Assembly: GCA_044357345.1 (NCBI GenBank)
Contig: JBIKPR010000002.1
Location: 31,844-95,843 of the forward strand
From: JABMMZ01 sp044357345
GTDB taxonomy: Bacteria > Bacteroidota > Bacteroidia > NS11-12g > UBA955
Reading direction: 5' to 3'
DNA length: 64,000 bases
Shown: one piece after another, positions 8,811 through 18,233 of the stretch
Position numbering within the stretch: the first letter of the stretch is position 1
Layout of the letters: each line of letters begins with the position of its first letter
Notes under the pieces: model-generated
What the model was told of the DNA's origin: nothing
Database searches by the model: none
The model's input: only the letters and a program-made list of their open reading frames with translations
Program-made: the position numbers and the translations under genes

Positions 8811-11558
8811 TTAAAGAGAATCTAATTTTCTAGCGATTGAAGTTTCTTCAAATATTTCTAAGTTGTCACCAACTTCTATATTTTGGAAATTCTTGATAGA
8901 GATACCACACTCAAAGCCTTTAACCACATCTTTCACATCGTCTTTGAAACGTTTTAAAGAGTCGAGAGAACCTTGGTGAATAACCACACCATCACGTATT
9001 AAGCGGATTTTAGCACTTCTGGTAACTTTACCATCTGTAACCATACAACCTGCGATTGTACCAACTTTAGTGATTTTGAACACATCGCGGACTTCAACGT
9101 TACCAATAATGGTTTCTTTGATTTCAGGACTTAACATACCTTCGATAGCCGATTTGATTTCGTCGATGGCTTGGTAAATAACTGAATAGTGTCTGATATC
9201 AATTTGTTCGGTTTCAGCAATTTTCTTGGCACTAGAGCTTGGTCTAACTTGGAAACCGATGATGATGGCATCTGAAGCAGACGCTAACAATACATCACTT
9301 TCTGTGATTTGACCCACACCACGGTGAATTACTTTAACCAAAACCTCTTTATTTGATAGGTTCAACAACGAATCGCTCAATGCTTCAACAGAACCGTTCA
9401 CGTCACCTTTGATGATTAAGTTAAGTTCTTTGAAGTTGCCAATAGCAAGACGTCTTCCAATCTCGTCGAGCGTTATATGTTTGGTTGTTCTGATGCCTTG
9501 CTCGCGCATCAATTGTTCGCGTTTGTTCGCTAAATCTTTTGCTTCATCTTCACTTGGCAATACGTTTAACGGGTCACCAGCTGAAGGGGTTTCAGAGAAT
9601 CCAAGCATACTAACAGGCGTTGATGGTCCTGCGAATTCCACTCTTTGGTTTCTTTCGTTAAACAAAGCTTTCACTTTTGCATAATGAGAACCTGCTACTA
9701 GGTGGTCGCCTACCCTTAATGTTCCCGTTTGAATCAATACACTTGCTACCACACCACGGCCTTTATCAAGACGGGCTTCAACAATTGTACCTTTCGCTTT
9801 TCTTTCTGGATCTGCTTTCAACTCAAGGAGTTCAGCTTCTAATAGTATTTTTTCCAAAAGTTTGTCGATGTTCAAACCTTTTTTGGCTGAAATCTCTTGG
9901 CTTTGGAATTTACCGCCCCATTCTTCTACAAGAATGTTCATGGCAGAAAGTTCTTCTCTAATTTTCTCAGGGTTAGCACCTTCTTTATCCATTTTATTAA
10001 TGGCAAATATCATTGGTACGTTTGCTGCTTGTGCGTGGGAGATTGCTTCACGCGTTTGTGGCATGAGGCTGTCGTCTGCCGCAATCACAATAACTGCTAT
10101 ATCGGTAACTTTAGCACCACGGGCACGCATAGCTGTAAAAGCTTCGTGACCAGGAGTATCTAAGAAAGTTATTTTTTGTCCTTTTGCCAATTGAACTTCA
10201 TAGGCACCGATGTGTTGGGTGATGCCACCTGCTTCACCAGCAATTACATTGGCATTGCGCACATAGTCCAACAGAGATGTTTTACCATGGTCAACGTGAC
10301 CCATTACGGTTACGATTGGAGGACGAGAGATTGTTTTTGTTGGGTCATCTTGTTCCTCATCAATTGCGATGGTGTCTTGTGCATCAACGAATTCAACTTC
10401 AAAGCCGAATTCATCTGCTACTAGAGTAATGGTTTCAGCATCCAAACGTTGGTTAATGGACACCATTAGACCCAATGAGAAACAGGTTGAAATAACTTGC
10501 GTTACTTGAACGTCCATCATTTTCGCCAAATCGTTCGCAGTTAAGAATTCTGTTACTTTCAGAATTAAGTCTTCCTGCTCCATTCTTTCCCTCTCTACGT
10601 TTCTAGCTTGATAGTGGTCGTCTCTCTTTTGTCTTTTAAACTTAGATTTATTTGTTTTACCACGTCCTGAAGAGTCAATTTTATTTAATGTCTTCTTCAG
10701 TTTATCTTGAATTTCCTTTTGGGTAATTTCTTTTTTAGGCTCGTTAGGTCTTTGTCCTATATTGGTTCTGTTAACTTTAATTTCTTGTTGAATGTTAACT
10801 TTTTGCGGACCTGACTTGCGTTTGCGTTTTTCTCTGTTTAGTTTCTCAGCTGGGGTAAGGAATTTAGATTTCATTACCGGATCAGGTCTCAACTCAATTT
10901 TACCTTTGATGGTTAGACCGTCCAATTCAACCAAATTGGCTTTTACCAATTCTCTTTCGTCAATTTCTGGAACAACAGTTTCTGTAACTGGTACAAGAAC
11001 TGGTTTCACTTCTGTTATTGGCTCAGGTGCTTTTACCACAATAATTGGTTTAGCTTCTGGTGCTTTATTTTCTTTTCTTTTCCTGCCGCCTGGACCAGGT
11101 AATTCGATCTTGCCCATAACAGTTAAACCTGTTTTTTCAATTTTTTCTTCTTGAATAGGTTCAATAACAGGCGTTTCAACTACAACTATTGGTTCTGGAA
11201 TTGGAGCTGGCTTCTCTTTAACGACCGGCGCAATTACCTCTGGCGTCATATTTTTGATAAACAATTCAGGCTCAGGTTCTGGCTCAATTTGTTTTTCCTC
11301 CTCTTTCTTTTTGTTAACTACTTCTTCAACCTTAACAACATCTTCGCGTTTTTTTAATTTAAGGCCTGCTGATTTAGACTCTTCTTTTGCTTCTTTATCT
11401 GAAGAGAAAATGCCTGCAATGTAGCCGTACATTTCTTCCGTAAGCTTCGCCGTTGGTTTGTTGTCAATGGCAAAACCTTTCTTCTGCAAACTTTCTATAA
11501 TTGTTTGCGTACTTACATTGAATTCCGATGCCGCTTTTCCTAATCTTATTTCTGCCAT
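8811..11558 (-). CDS. infB: Translation initiation factor IF-2
   Basis: 915 residues. IF2 N-terminal motif at the start (IRLGKAASEFNVSTQTIIESL), a long charged Lys/Glu/Pro linker (about 60-340), and the GTPase core from about residue 414 with GHVDHGKT (P-loop), DTPGHEAF (G3) and NKMD (G4), followed by the IF2 beta-barrel and the C-terminal fMet-tRNA-binding domain. It delivers initiator tRNA to the 30S subunit and promotes subunit joining. Length and domain order are normal for Bacteroidota. TACCTTTG about 40-60 nt upstream is a possible promoter. The usual nusA neighbour is not present on this side. Confidence 0.97.
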   Translation of the reverse strand: MAEIRLGKAASEFNVSTQTIIESLQKKGFAIDNKPTAKLTEEMYGYIAGIFSSDKEAKEESKSAGLKLKKREDVVKVEEVVNKKKEEEKQIEPEPEPELFIKNMTPEVIAPVVKEKPAPIPEPIVVVETPVIEPIQEEKIEKTGLTVMGKIELPGPGGRKRKENKAPEAKPIIVVKAPEPITEVKPVLVPVTETVVPEIDERELVKANLVELDGLTIKGKIELRPDPVMKSKFLTPAEKLNREKRKRKSGPQKVNIQQEIKVNRTNIGQRPNEPKKEITQKEIQDKLKKTLNKIDSSGRGKTNKSKFKRQKRDDHYQARNVERERMEQEDLILKVTEFLTANDLAKMMDVQVTQVISTCFSLGLMVSINQRLDAETITLVADEFGFEVEFVDAQDTIAIDEEQDDPTKTISRPPIVTVMGHVDHGKTSLLDYVRNANVIAGEAGGITQHIGAYEVQLAKGQKITFLDTPGHEAFTAMRARGAKVTDIAVIVIAADDSLMPQTREAISHAQAANVPMIFAINKMDKEGANPEKIREELSAMNILVEEWGGKFQSQEISAKKGLNIDKLLEKILLEAELLELKADPERKAKGTIVEARLDKGRGVVASVLIQTGTLRVGDHLVAGSHYAKVKALFNERNQRVEFAGPSTPVSMLGFSETPSAGDPLNVLPSEDEAKDLANKREQLMREQGIRTTKHITLDEIGRRLAIGNFKELNLIIKGDVNGSVEALSDSLLNLSNKEVLVKVIHRGVGQITESDVLLASASDAIIIGFQVRPSSSAKKIAETEQIDIRHYSVIYQAIDEIKSAIEGMLSPEIKETIIGNVEVRDVFKITKVGTIAGCMVTDGKVTRSAKIRLIRDGVVIHQGSLDSLKRFKDDVKDVVKGFECGISIKNFQNIEVGDNLEIFEETSIARKLDSL

Positions 11559-11662
11559 TCAGTCTTTGTTGTCTATGACAAGTATTTGTCAAAAAATGCA
11601 AAGGTAGGGCAATATTCCTATTAATGCAAATTAATAACTTGATTCACGAGTCAACCACAAAT

Positions 11663-12160
11663 TTAACGTAAACACTTGAAATAATCAAATGGTTCGAGGC
11701 AATCTTTGCATTTGTATAATGCCTTGCAGGCTGTGCTGCCAAATTGGCTGATTAAAACGGTGTTTTTGCTGTTGCATTGAGGGCATTCAACCGCATGTGA
11801 TTTGCCAAATAGTGCATTGATGTCTATGTTTTCTTCCTCTGGTGGTGCAATGCCATAGGCTTTTAATTTTTGTTTGCCTTTTTCACTCATCCAGTCAGTG
11901 GTCCATGCAGGCGATAAAATTAATTTTACTTTCGATGGGATGCCCATCTCACTGAGGGTGGCAATAATTTCTGTCTCAATCATACTCATGGCTGGACAGC
12001 CACTGTAAGTTGGCGTAATGAGAATTTCAAAGCCATCTTCTAATTCGTTCACTTCGCGCACCACACCAAGGTCGACCACCGACAAGACCGGTATTTCAGG
12101 GTCGCTGATGCGTTCTAATATGGCCCAAATATCTAATATGCTGTATTTTGTAGTGCTCAT
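11663..12160 (-). CDS. paaD: PaaD-like DUF59 protein
   Basis: 165 residues: an N-terminal MIP18/DUF59 domain (SDPEIPVLSVVDLGVVRE) and a C-terminal zinc-ribbon-like Cys cluster (CPQC near 131 and CKDC near 154). This is the layout of PaaD, needed for maturation of the di-iron epoxidase PaaABCE that converts phenylacetyl-CoA to its epoxide. No other paa gene lies in the window, so the pathway would be encoded elsewhere. The TAAATTTG box ends 9 nt upstream of the ATG. It is followed by recX, with 20 bp between the two genes. Confidence 0.85.
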   Translation of the reverse strand: MSTTKYSILDIWAILERISDPEIPVLSVVDLGVVREVNELEDGFEILITPTYSGCPAMSMIETEIIATLSEMGIPSKVKLILSPAWTTDWMSEKGKQKLKAYGIAPPEEENIDINALFGKSHAVECPQCNSKNTVLISQFGSTACKALYKCKDCLEPFDYFKCLR

Positions 12161-12180
12161 GCTTCTGCAAATTTAAGGGT

Positions 12181-12663
12181 TTAATTTTCGAATTCTAATT
12201 TCATAATGGACTGACATTCCTCATATCCATATCCTCTTCCCACCAAGTATTTAACGGTTTTTAATTTCTTTTCAAACAATGATCCTGACTTAATGTTTTT
12301 GAGATATTTTTCGGCAATGCGTTGGATGTTTTTTTTATAATCGTCTGGGTCAATTTCCTTCATGGCTTTTTCGATGCAGTAGTCGCTTATTTGTTTGTTT
12401 TTTAGTTCCCGTATGATTTTGTTTTTACCCCATTTTTTTTGCCTGAATTTTCCACCTGCAAATGCTTTCGCAAAGCGCTCTTCATTGATCATCCCTTTTT
12501 GCACCACATTGGCCATAATTTCCTCTACGTCTTGGGTGATTAATCCAAAGGTGTACAATTTGTCGCGCACCTCTTTATGGCAACGTTCTTGGTAATTGCA
12601 GAATATCTCTATTTTTAATTTGGCCTCATTAGGCGTATAGTTTTTTTTATTTTTCTCAAGCAT
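12181..12663 (-). CDS. recX: Regulatory protein RecX
   Basis: 160 residues, rich in Lys and Glu, made of the three-helix repeats typical of RecX (CHKEVRDKLYTFGLI and GMINEERFAKAFAGGKFRQKKWGKNKI). RecX caps or disassembles RecA filaments and so restrains recombination and SOS induction. It is not beside recA here. It starts one base downstream of the stop of the nuclease gene at 12665 on the same strand, which suggests co-transcription. Confidence 0.88.
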   Translation of the reverse strand: MLEKNKKNYTPNEAKLKIEIFCNYQERCHKEVRDKLYTFGLITQDVEEIMANVVQKGMINEERFAKAFAGGKFRQKKWGKNKIIRELKNKQISDYCIEKAMKEIDPDDYKKNIQRIAEKYLKNIKSGSLFEKKLKTVKYLVGRGYGYEECQSIMKLEFEN

Positions 12664-12664
12664 G

Positions 12665-13834
12665 TTATTCTACTATAAATTCTGAAATTTCGCTATACAC
12701 CGTGGATGAAATTTTAACAAAATATACGCCTTTTGGAAAACCTGAAATATCAATATTGCTTGTGAAATTTTCCCTTATTTCCATAACCACCTGGCCTATG
12801 CTGTTGTAAATTATTACATGGCTATTTTGGATTTGATTTTCAATCGAAATTGTATTAGTCGCCGGATTCGGATACAAGCATGCACGCGCATTTTTTTTGA
12901 AAGAATAGATGTTTTGTCTATAGGTGTTGAATGTTGAATACACTGGATAATGGTCGCTGCAGGTTGTAGAATAGTTGCTAATGTATTGCTCGAGATGCCA
13001 TATGAAAGAAGAGTCGGTTTTGTGTTTTGAAGTTAATGCGGCGGATGCCAATTGGTGGTCAATTGCATCAGGGTAATTTGTGGTGGTTCCCTGTCCCTTA
13101 TCGCTGAATTTTTTACTCAAGAATTGGTAGCGAAATCCTTGGTCTAGTAAGCGGATAAATGGAGATGGTAAATTGTTGAAAATAGACAAATCGATATCGT
13201 CGTTCCAATCGCCCAATACCATGGTGTAATTGTTCTGAGGCAATTTATTGAGATACATTTTTAGCCATTCTGCAGAGCGTTTACGGCTGTTATAGGCAAG
13301 CATTTTTGCACTGTCAGTTCCAGTGTTTGCTTTAAGGTGTACAACGATTAATCGCAAAGTGTCAATGCCGATGTCGTTTTTTGGTATAAGCCTAATTTCT
13401 AATGGGAACCTAAGGGTTGAAAAACTGTCTTTGTTTTCAGTGCCTAATAGTTTTGAATCCAGAAGTGAAAACAGATTGGTATTGAAAATGAGAGCGGTTT
13501 TTTGTTCAGGAAAATAGGGGGCTAATACGGCTTGGTAATTGGGCAATTTAAGCATCATAGAATCAAATGCTTTTTTTTCTGAAACTTCACATAAACCCCA
13601 TACATCAAGCTCTGCATTTTGAATGGTTTTTAGAATCAATGCTTGTTGTTTTGCATCGTCACTAGGTCCAAATCCAGAGGCTGTTTTGCCGAACCATTCA
13701 AGGTTCCAATTGGCAATTTCTAAAGTGTAGTTTTGTCCAATTTTTGGTATGTTTTGAGCATGCGTTTTTATATGTACCGATAGGGAACAAAGGATGAAAA
13801 AAAGTTTAAAGAATAAGGGTCTATTTTTTTGCAA
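12665..13834 (-). CDS. Secreted endonuclease/exonuclease/phosphatase-fold protein with T9SS tail
   Basis: 389 residues. Signal peptide ending near HAQ; EEP fold with IANWNLEWFG, GLCEVS (metal-binding Glu), VVHLKAN, LGDWND (Asp/Asn pair) and SDHYPV (catalytic Asp-His), so the active site appears complete. The last 75 residues are a Por-type sorting domain (LYPNPATNTISIEN to the end). It is therefore probably an extracellular DNase or phosphodiesterase exported by type IX secretion. It overlaps the upstream symporter gene by 14 bp, an operon-like arrangement with recX downstream. Substrate is inferred from the fold only. Confidence 0.85.
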   Translation of the reverse strand: MQKNRPLFFKLFFILCSLSVHIKTHAQNIPKIGQNYTLEIANWNLEWFGKTASGFGPSDDAKQQALILKTIQNAELDVWGLCEVSEKKAFDSMMLKLPNYQAVLAPYFPEQKTALIFNTNLFSLLDSKLLGTENKDSFSTLRFPLEIRLIPKNDIGIDTLRLIVVHLKANTGTDSAKMLAYNSRKRSAEWLKMYLNKLPQNNYTMVLGDWNDDIDLSIFNNLPSPFIRLLDQGFRYQFLSKKFSDKGQGTTTNYPDAIDHQLASAALTSKHKTDSSFIWHLEQYISNYSTTCSDHYPVYSTFNTYRQNIYSFKKNARACLYPNPATNTISIENQIQNSHVIIYNSIGQVVMEIRENFTSNIDISGFPKGVYFVKISSTVYSEISEFIVE

Positions 13835-14717
13835 GCTTAATTGACGCAGTTTTAATCATCCAGGCAAAAACCAAGGTAGAAAAGAAAGTGATCATAGCAT
13901 AGACCATTGCAGGTTTTTGCATGTCAGAATTTTTCAAGATATTTCCAGAAACCAGTAAGGCTAAGGCTGTATTTTGTAAACCTACTTCCACCATTATGGT
14001 GACTTTGTTTTGTAAACTAATGGTGTAAATTGAACCTAAAATATACCCTAAGAACATGCCTGAAAAATTCAATAGTAATACCCAAAGACCTTGCTGCCAT
14101 AATTCGCTTGAGCTGATATGGATTCCACCTTTATCGACAGGGGCTAAAAACTTAATAGCAAAAATCAAAAGCAATAACGCGGGTAATAGATATTTTAATA
14201 TAGGTCTAATTTTTTCAGCTATAGCAGGCAATTTACTGTTAATTAAAACACCAATTAAAGCTGGCACAATTGTTACCAAGGCAATGTGTTCAATGGTTCG
14301 TAAAACGGGTAGTTCAATAACAGTAGATTTGTTGATGAAAAAATCGAGGGCTAAGTTTACCAAGAATGGCAAAGTAAACATGCACAATATTCCGTTTACA
14401 ACGGTCAATGAAATACTGAGGGCAACATTCCCTTTAAGCAAGAAACTGACCAAATTGGACGTTACACCACCAGGACAGAGGGAGATGATTATAAATCCCA
14501 CTTTTATAGCAGGTGCTAAATCCGACATCATCATTAATAATAAAGCTGAAAGTGGCAATAAAACCATTTGGGCAATTAGGCCAATGGTTAATGAGCCAGG
14601 AAAAGAGATGATGTTTACAAAATCTTTGTTACTTAGGCTAAGCCCCAAACTCATGGTAATAAATGCAAGGACAACATCTATTAGAAAATCAATGTTTTGA
14701 AACAATAGGTCCAACAT
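13821..14717 (-). CDS. Bile acid:sodium symporter (BASS/SBF) family transporter
   Basis: 298 residues with about nine to ten membrane segments. The family signatures CPGGVTSNLVSFLL near residue 80 and EVGLQNTALAL near 240 are present; these form the sodium and substrate sites. Bacterial members carry organic anions such as pantoate or keto acids rather than bile salts. First gene of a possible operon with the secreted nuclease and recX. Substrate unknown. Confidence 0.85.
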   Translation of the reverse strand: MLDLLFQNIDFLIDVVLAFITMSLGLSLSNKDFVNIISFPGSLTIGLIAQMVLLPLSALLLMMMSDLAPAIKVGFIIISLCPGGVTSNLVSFLLKGNVALSISLTVVNGILCMFTLPFLVNLALDFFINKSTVIELPVLRTIEHIALVTIVPALIGVLINSKLPAIAEKIRPILKYLLPALLLLIFAIKFLAPVDKGGIHISSSELWQQGLWVLLLNFSGMFLGYILGSIYTISLQNKVTIMVEVGLQNTALALLVSGNILKNSDMQKPAMVYAMITFFSTLVFAWMIKTASIKLAKK

Positions 14718-14864
14718 CTGTTTTGTGGCGGCTTAAATTTTGAACAAACTTAAAGTTTTTTTTTGAGTTTTATGTTTTTTTTAATTCAATACAGACAGAA
14801 ATCATAAATTAAAATTTATGTGCTTAAGACGTAAGTGAAGTTTTAATATGTTGAATGCATTGTG

Positions 14865-14872
14865 TAAATTTG
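14865..14872 (+). promoter_or_regulatory. -7 box abutting gldH start
   Basis: TAAATTTG followed by CAAG and then the ATG of gldH. The 4-nt gap predicts a leaderless transcript. Confidence 0.5.
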
Positions 14873-14876
14873 CAAG

Positions 14877-15347
14877 ATGAAGAATTCCCTATTCGTTTTG
14901 TTCCTTGTTCTGCTTTATTCTTGCTCTGAAAAGGGTAAGATTGTGGACCAGACCATAGATATACCTGAAGCAAAATGGAGTTATGATCAAATTCCAGAAT
15001 TGCCGTTCACCATCAATAATAAAGGTATCTATTATGATTTCTTTTTAAAGTTGCGCATGCAAAAATCATATCCCTATGAAAATTTATATTTATTGGCTAA
15101 GGTAAAAGGCCCTGATGGGAAATTTGTTGTACAAAGAATTAACTTTACATTAACCGATGAAATGGGCAAGCCTTTGGGGCGTTCAACGGGTTCGTCTGTT
15201 GATTACGAATTGCCAATGTTTAAAAACAAACGTTTTTCCAGCATAGGCGAATACACCATCTCTATTGAGCAGAATATGCGCGATAGTTTGGTTAATGGCA
15301 TTGAGAGTATTGGTTTGAAAATTAAACAAGGCGATCCAATTTTTTAA
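14877..15347 (+). CDS. gldH: Gliding motility lipoprotein GldH
   Basis: 156 residues with a lipoprotein signal (LLYSCSE; Cys 16) and the GldH-type body (KWSYDQIPELPFTI, YENLYLLAKVKGPDG, SIGEYTISIEQNMR). GldH is an outer-periplasmic lipoprotein required for gliding in Flavobacterium and linked to the type IX secretion machinery, matching the several T9SS-tailed cargo proteins here. It overlaps the next gene by one base (TAATG), suggesting translational coupling. Confidence 0.9.
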   Translation: MKNSLFVLFLVLLYSCSEKGKIVDQTIDIPEAKWSYDQIPELPFTINNKGIYYDFFLKLRMQKSYPYENLYLLAKVKGPDGKFVVQRINFTLTDEMGKPLGRSTGSSVDYELPMFKNKRFSSIGEYTISIEQNMRDSLVNGIESIGLKIKQGDPIF

Positions 15348-15739
15348 TGAATCAAAACATAGTCTTTTTTGATGGTGTTTGTAACCTCTGCAGCGGTGTT
15401 GTGCAATGGTTGATTAAACGCGACAAGAAAAATATTTTGTTCTATGCACCCTTGCAAGGTTCAACAGCTGCTTCACTATTGCCAAATTCTCAATTTCAAA
15501 AAATGGATTCCATCGTGTTTTTTCACCAAGGTAAATTTTACCACAAAAGTACAGCCGTTTTGAAGATTTTACAGGTGCTTTCTTTCCCTTACACATTGTC
15601 TTTTGTCCTATTTGTTTTCCCGCGTTTTATTAGAGATTTCGTGTACGACTGGGTGGCTAAAAACCGTTACCAATGGTATGGTAAAAAAGCAGAATGTTGG
15701 TTGCCAGATCAAGATTTATTGTCCAAGTTTAAACCATGA
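15347..15739 (+). CDS. DCC-family thiol-disulfide oxidoreductase-like protein (DUF393)
   Basis: 130 residues with the family motif FFDGVCNLCSGVVQWL at the N-terminus; the two Cys of CNLC are the expected redox pair. The rest fits DUF393, including RFIRDFVYDWVAKNRYQWYGK. Cytoplasmic or peripheral; function in vivo not established. Its start overlaps gldH and its stop overlaps the next gene by 4 bp, so the three are probably one operon. Confidence 0.88.
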   Translation: MNQNIVFFDGVCNLCSGVVQWLIKRDKKNILFYAPLQGSTAASLLPNSQFQKMDSIVFFHQGKFYHKSTAVLKILQVLSFPYTLSFVLFVFPRFIRDFVYDWVAKNRYQWYGKKAECWLPDQDLLSKFKP

Positions 15740-16989
15740 AAAAGACTCTTTTTTTAGTTTTATTGTTCCCTTTTTTTTTGACACAAGGCCAAGTGGTGTT
15801 GCATCTCGACAGTATGTTAAAGGTGGCCTATGAAAAAAAGTACCATTTTAGTGAAGATTTAATGTGTTTGCCTTTTTATTGCGATCCTTTTTGCGAAATA
15901 TTTTATAAGAATGGGGATACCAATGGTTTGTGTGGTAAATATGTGTTTGTAAACCGAAATTATGAACTTAAGATTCGACCGGGATTTTCATTGCCTTGCA
16001 GTTTTGAACCTCGCTTTGGCGAAGGTTTGTGCGCTGTTAATATTGACAATAGGATAAGTTTTATTGATACTCTTGGAAAGCTGCAATTTAGCACCAATTT
16101 ATTGGCTTGTTCACCACAAAGGAATAAGGTCTTGCCATTTAAGAATGGAAAAGCAAAAGTGTACAAAGGCGGGAATACCTTAAAGCATTATTACGAGGTT
16201 TATTATATAGACAAAAAGGGAAAAAGAGTTCCTGAGCGTATATCGCTGCATGTTGTGCCGAAGAAAGTGAAGCAAGATCCAACAATTGTTGCTGTAGCGT
16301 CTAGGCCTGGTGCCGTTAAACCAAAAACGGCGGCTCCACCTGTGTTTCAATTACCTGATCTTCCTAGAGCTTATGCCCGCTCTACTTATCCTATTGATTC
16401 TGTTAATGCCCAACGGTTTTTAAACGAGAACAAACACCAAGACAACCGCATGTTGTTGTATTTTGATTGTGGCTCTTATCAAATAGAAAACATGGATATT
16501 CGCGATACGATATATTGTGGTAAGTTTGTGTTTACAGACAGCAGTTTTCGTGTAGAAATTGCGGGTGGATTTAACCTGCCTTGTGGTTTTCAACCAGAAT
16601 TTTCTGAAGGATTATGTGCTGTAGCAATAGACAGCTTAATTGACTATATTGATACTTTGGGTAGAGTTGTTATTCAAACGGGATTAAAGTCATGTGGCCC
16701 CAACAGCAACAAAGCGTCTACGTTTAGAAATGGCATAGCCACTTTGTATGTAGCCGACCCTTTGGTTAAGGGTTTATACACCACGCTAGCCATTAATACC
16801 AAAGGGGAGAGGGTTCGCTTTTTGGAGTTTGACGATTTGGATTTGGCTGAAAAAAAACTAGACAAGTTTAGGAACTTAACTGCCGAAGAGGCTGTGAATT
16901 GTTTTGTAGGCAGGGGAAAAACCAACGGCATTTGGTTCTTAGTTGAGAAGAGTGGGAAAGTGCGTAAAAAACTCGAAATAAAGCCTTAA
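15736..16989 (+). CDS. Secreted WG-repeat-like protein with internal duplication
   Basis: 417 residues with a signal peptide (ending near TQGQ). Two halves, about 40-165 and 225-355, repeat the same pattern: GFSLPCSFEPRFGEGLCAV and GFNLPCGFQPEFSEGLCAV, each followed by YIDTLG or FIDTLG. This resembles the WG/KWG repeat family, which forms beta structures in exported proteins. Several Cys residues are conserved between halves and may form disulfides. No enzymatic motif. Last gene of the gldH operon, so a cell-envelope role is likely (inference). Confidence 0.7.
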   Translation: MKKTLFLVLLFPFFLTQGQVVLHLDSMLKVAYEKKYHFSEDLMCLPFYCDPFCEIFYKNGDTNGLCGKYVFVNRNYELKIRPGFSLPCSFEPRFGEGLCAVNIDNRISFIDTLGKLQFSTNLLACSPQRNKVLPFKNGKAKVYKGGNTLKHYYEVYYIDKKGKRVPERISLHVVPKKVKQDPTIVAVASRPGAVKPKTAAPPVFQLPDLPRAYARSTYPIDSVNAQRFLNENKHQDNRMLLYFDCGSYQIENMDIRDTIYCGKFVFTDSSFRVEIAGGFNLPCGFQPEFSEGLCAVAIDSLIDYIDTLGRVVIQTGLKSCGPNSNKASTFRNGIATLYVADPLVKGLYTTLAINTKGERVRFLEFDDLDLAEKKLDKFRNLTAEEAVNCFVGRGKTNGIWFLVEKSGKVRKKLEIKP

Positions 16990-18218
16990 ACTGTTATTGT
17001 TTTCTTGTTCTCATAAGCCAAAGCAAGCGCCATGAATACGCTGAAGGCTACCACACTCGCTTGTCGTTCAAGTATGCTTTCAAAACAAGAAGCAATAAAT
17101 AAAAGCAAGGATATTGACGCTAATGCATAGTTTTTATTTGATTGTCCAAATATGGCAAAGAGCAAGATTAATAGGTATAAACTGGCTGAAATCAATCCAC
17201 TTTGCGCAGCGGTTTCGAAAAATTGAAAATGCGGGTTTTTGCGGTTTGCAGATGTTATAGTGCTGTTCATCTGCGCAAAGTTATCTTGTAGTTCTTTGTC
17301 CGCATCTCCTATGCCCACACCTAAGATGGGGTTTTTCTTAATCACTTGAATGGCGTTTTTCCATGCTTGTACCCGCATGGCAAAAGAATAGTCGTTGGCG
17401 TCTTTGCCGTTCCACGCGACTTCGAAATCAGCAATCGTATTGCTCACTCTGTTGCGCAATGAGCTGCTCATTGAGAACATAATTAATGGAAGGGCAATAC
17501 CCATTCCTATAGCGATTATTTTGTTGCGCAAAGGCAGTTTGATAAGAACAGGTAAAAGGATAATTAGGAGTCCAATATACATGGCTAATAGACCTGTTCT
17601 AGCCGATAATATGTGCAGAAATACAAAGTTGGAAATACCAACAATAGAAATGACTATCTTGTCTATTTTGCTCAAATTTAAGGTTCGTCTTTGCAGTAAA
17701 AGATAAACACCTAATACGACTGAAATTGCCAATAAAATTGAAAATTGTATATGGTAAATACCATAGCCAAATTCTATAGGAAGTGGTTTCGATTCAAGTA
17801 TCAATTGATCGAATAGGGTTTTGTTTGACAAATAATTGTAAACGCTAATTATTGCCGGGAGGTACATGGCATACAAACCAATAAGCACAAGGCTTGTATG
17901 GTGTTTGCTGTCTATTTTTTTGAGCGCATTATAAACAAGAGGAAAGCAGAGTATGGGTAGTTTGAGTATTAGTTTTCTGCTGGCTTCATCCGAGTTTTCG
18001 GAGTATAAAAATGAAAAGGCTGAACCTGCAAAAAACAAAACAAACAGAGATGAAAGAATCGCTTCAAACTTTGAAAAATCTTCGGGTTTGAATTGTAAGA
18101 GGCCTAAAATTGAAAGGCCAATAAAGGACATGCTGATAAGTGCAGGAGATAGTGTGAATGAAAATGCAAGTATAGCCCAAACTAACACCGTTGCTATTTG
18201 CATCCATTCTTTGCGCAT
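16986..18218 (-). CDS. O-antigen ligase family membrane protein
   Basis: 410 residues with about eleven to twelve hydrophobic segments and a large loop after residue 290 that carries NPILGVGIGDADKEL and NPHFQFFETAAQSGL, matching the Wzy/WaaL-type O-antigen ligase domain (conserved His in the periplasmic loop). Such proteins join polysaccharide to lipid A core or polymerise surface glycan. No other glycan genes are adjacent, so the exact role is open. Its end overlaps the convergent WG-repeat gene by 4 bp. Confidence 0.8.
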   Translation of the reverse strand: MRKEWMQIATVLVWAILAFSFTLSPALISMSFIGLSILGLLQFKPEDFSKFEAILSSLFVLFFAGSAFSFLYSENSDEASRKLILKLPILCFPLVYNALKKIDSKHHTSLVLIGLYAMYLPAIISVYNYLSNKTLFDQLILESKPLPIEFGYGIYHIQFSILLAISVVLGVYLLLQRRTLNLSKIDKIVISIVGISNFVFLHILSARTGLLAMYIGLLIILLPVLIKLPLRNKIIAIGMGIALPLIMFSMSSSLRNRVSNTIADFEVAWNGKDANDYSFAMRVQAWKNAIQVIKKNPILGVGIGDADKELQDNFAQMNSTITSANRKNPHFQFFETAAQSGLISASLYLLILLFAIFGQSNKNYALASISLLLFIASCFESILERQASVVAFSVFMALALAYENKKTITV

Positions 18219-18233
18219 AGAAATGTTTGAAAA

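Noticed and set aside
9409..10424. Several ORFs antisense to infB
   Set aside because: Shadow frames of a highly conserved gene, without family or ribosome-binding context.
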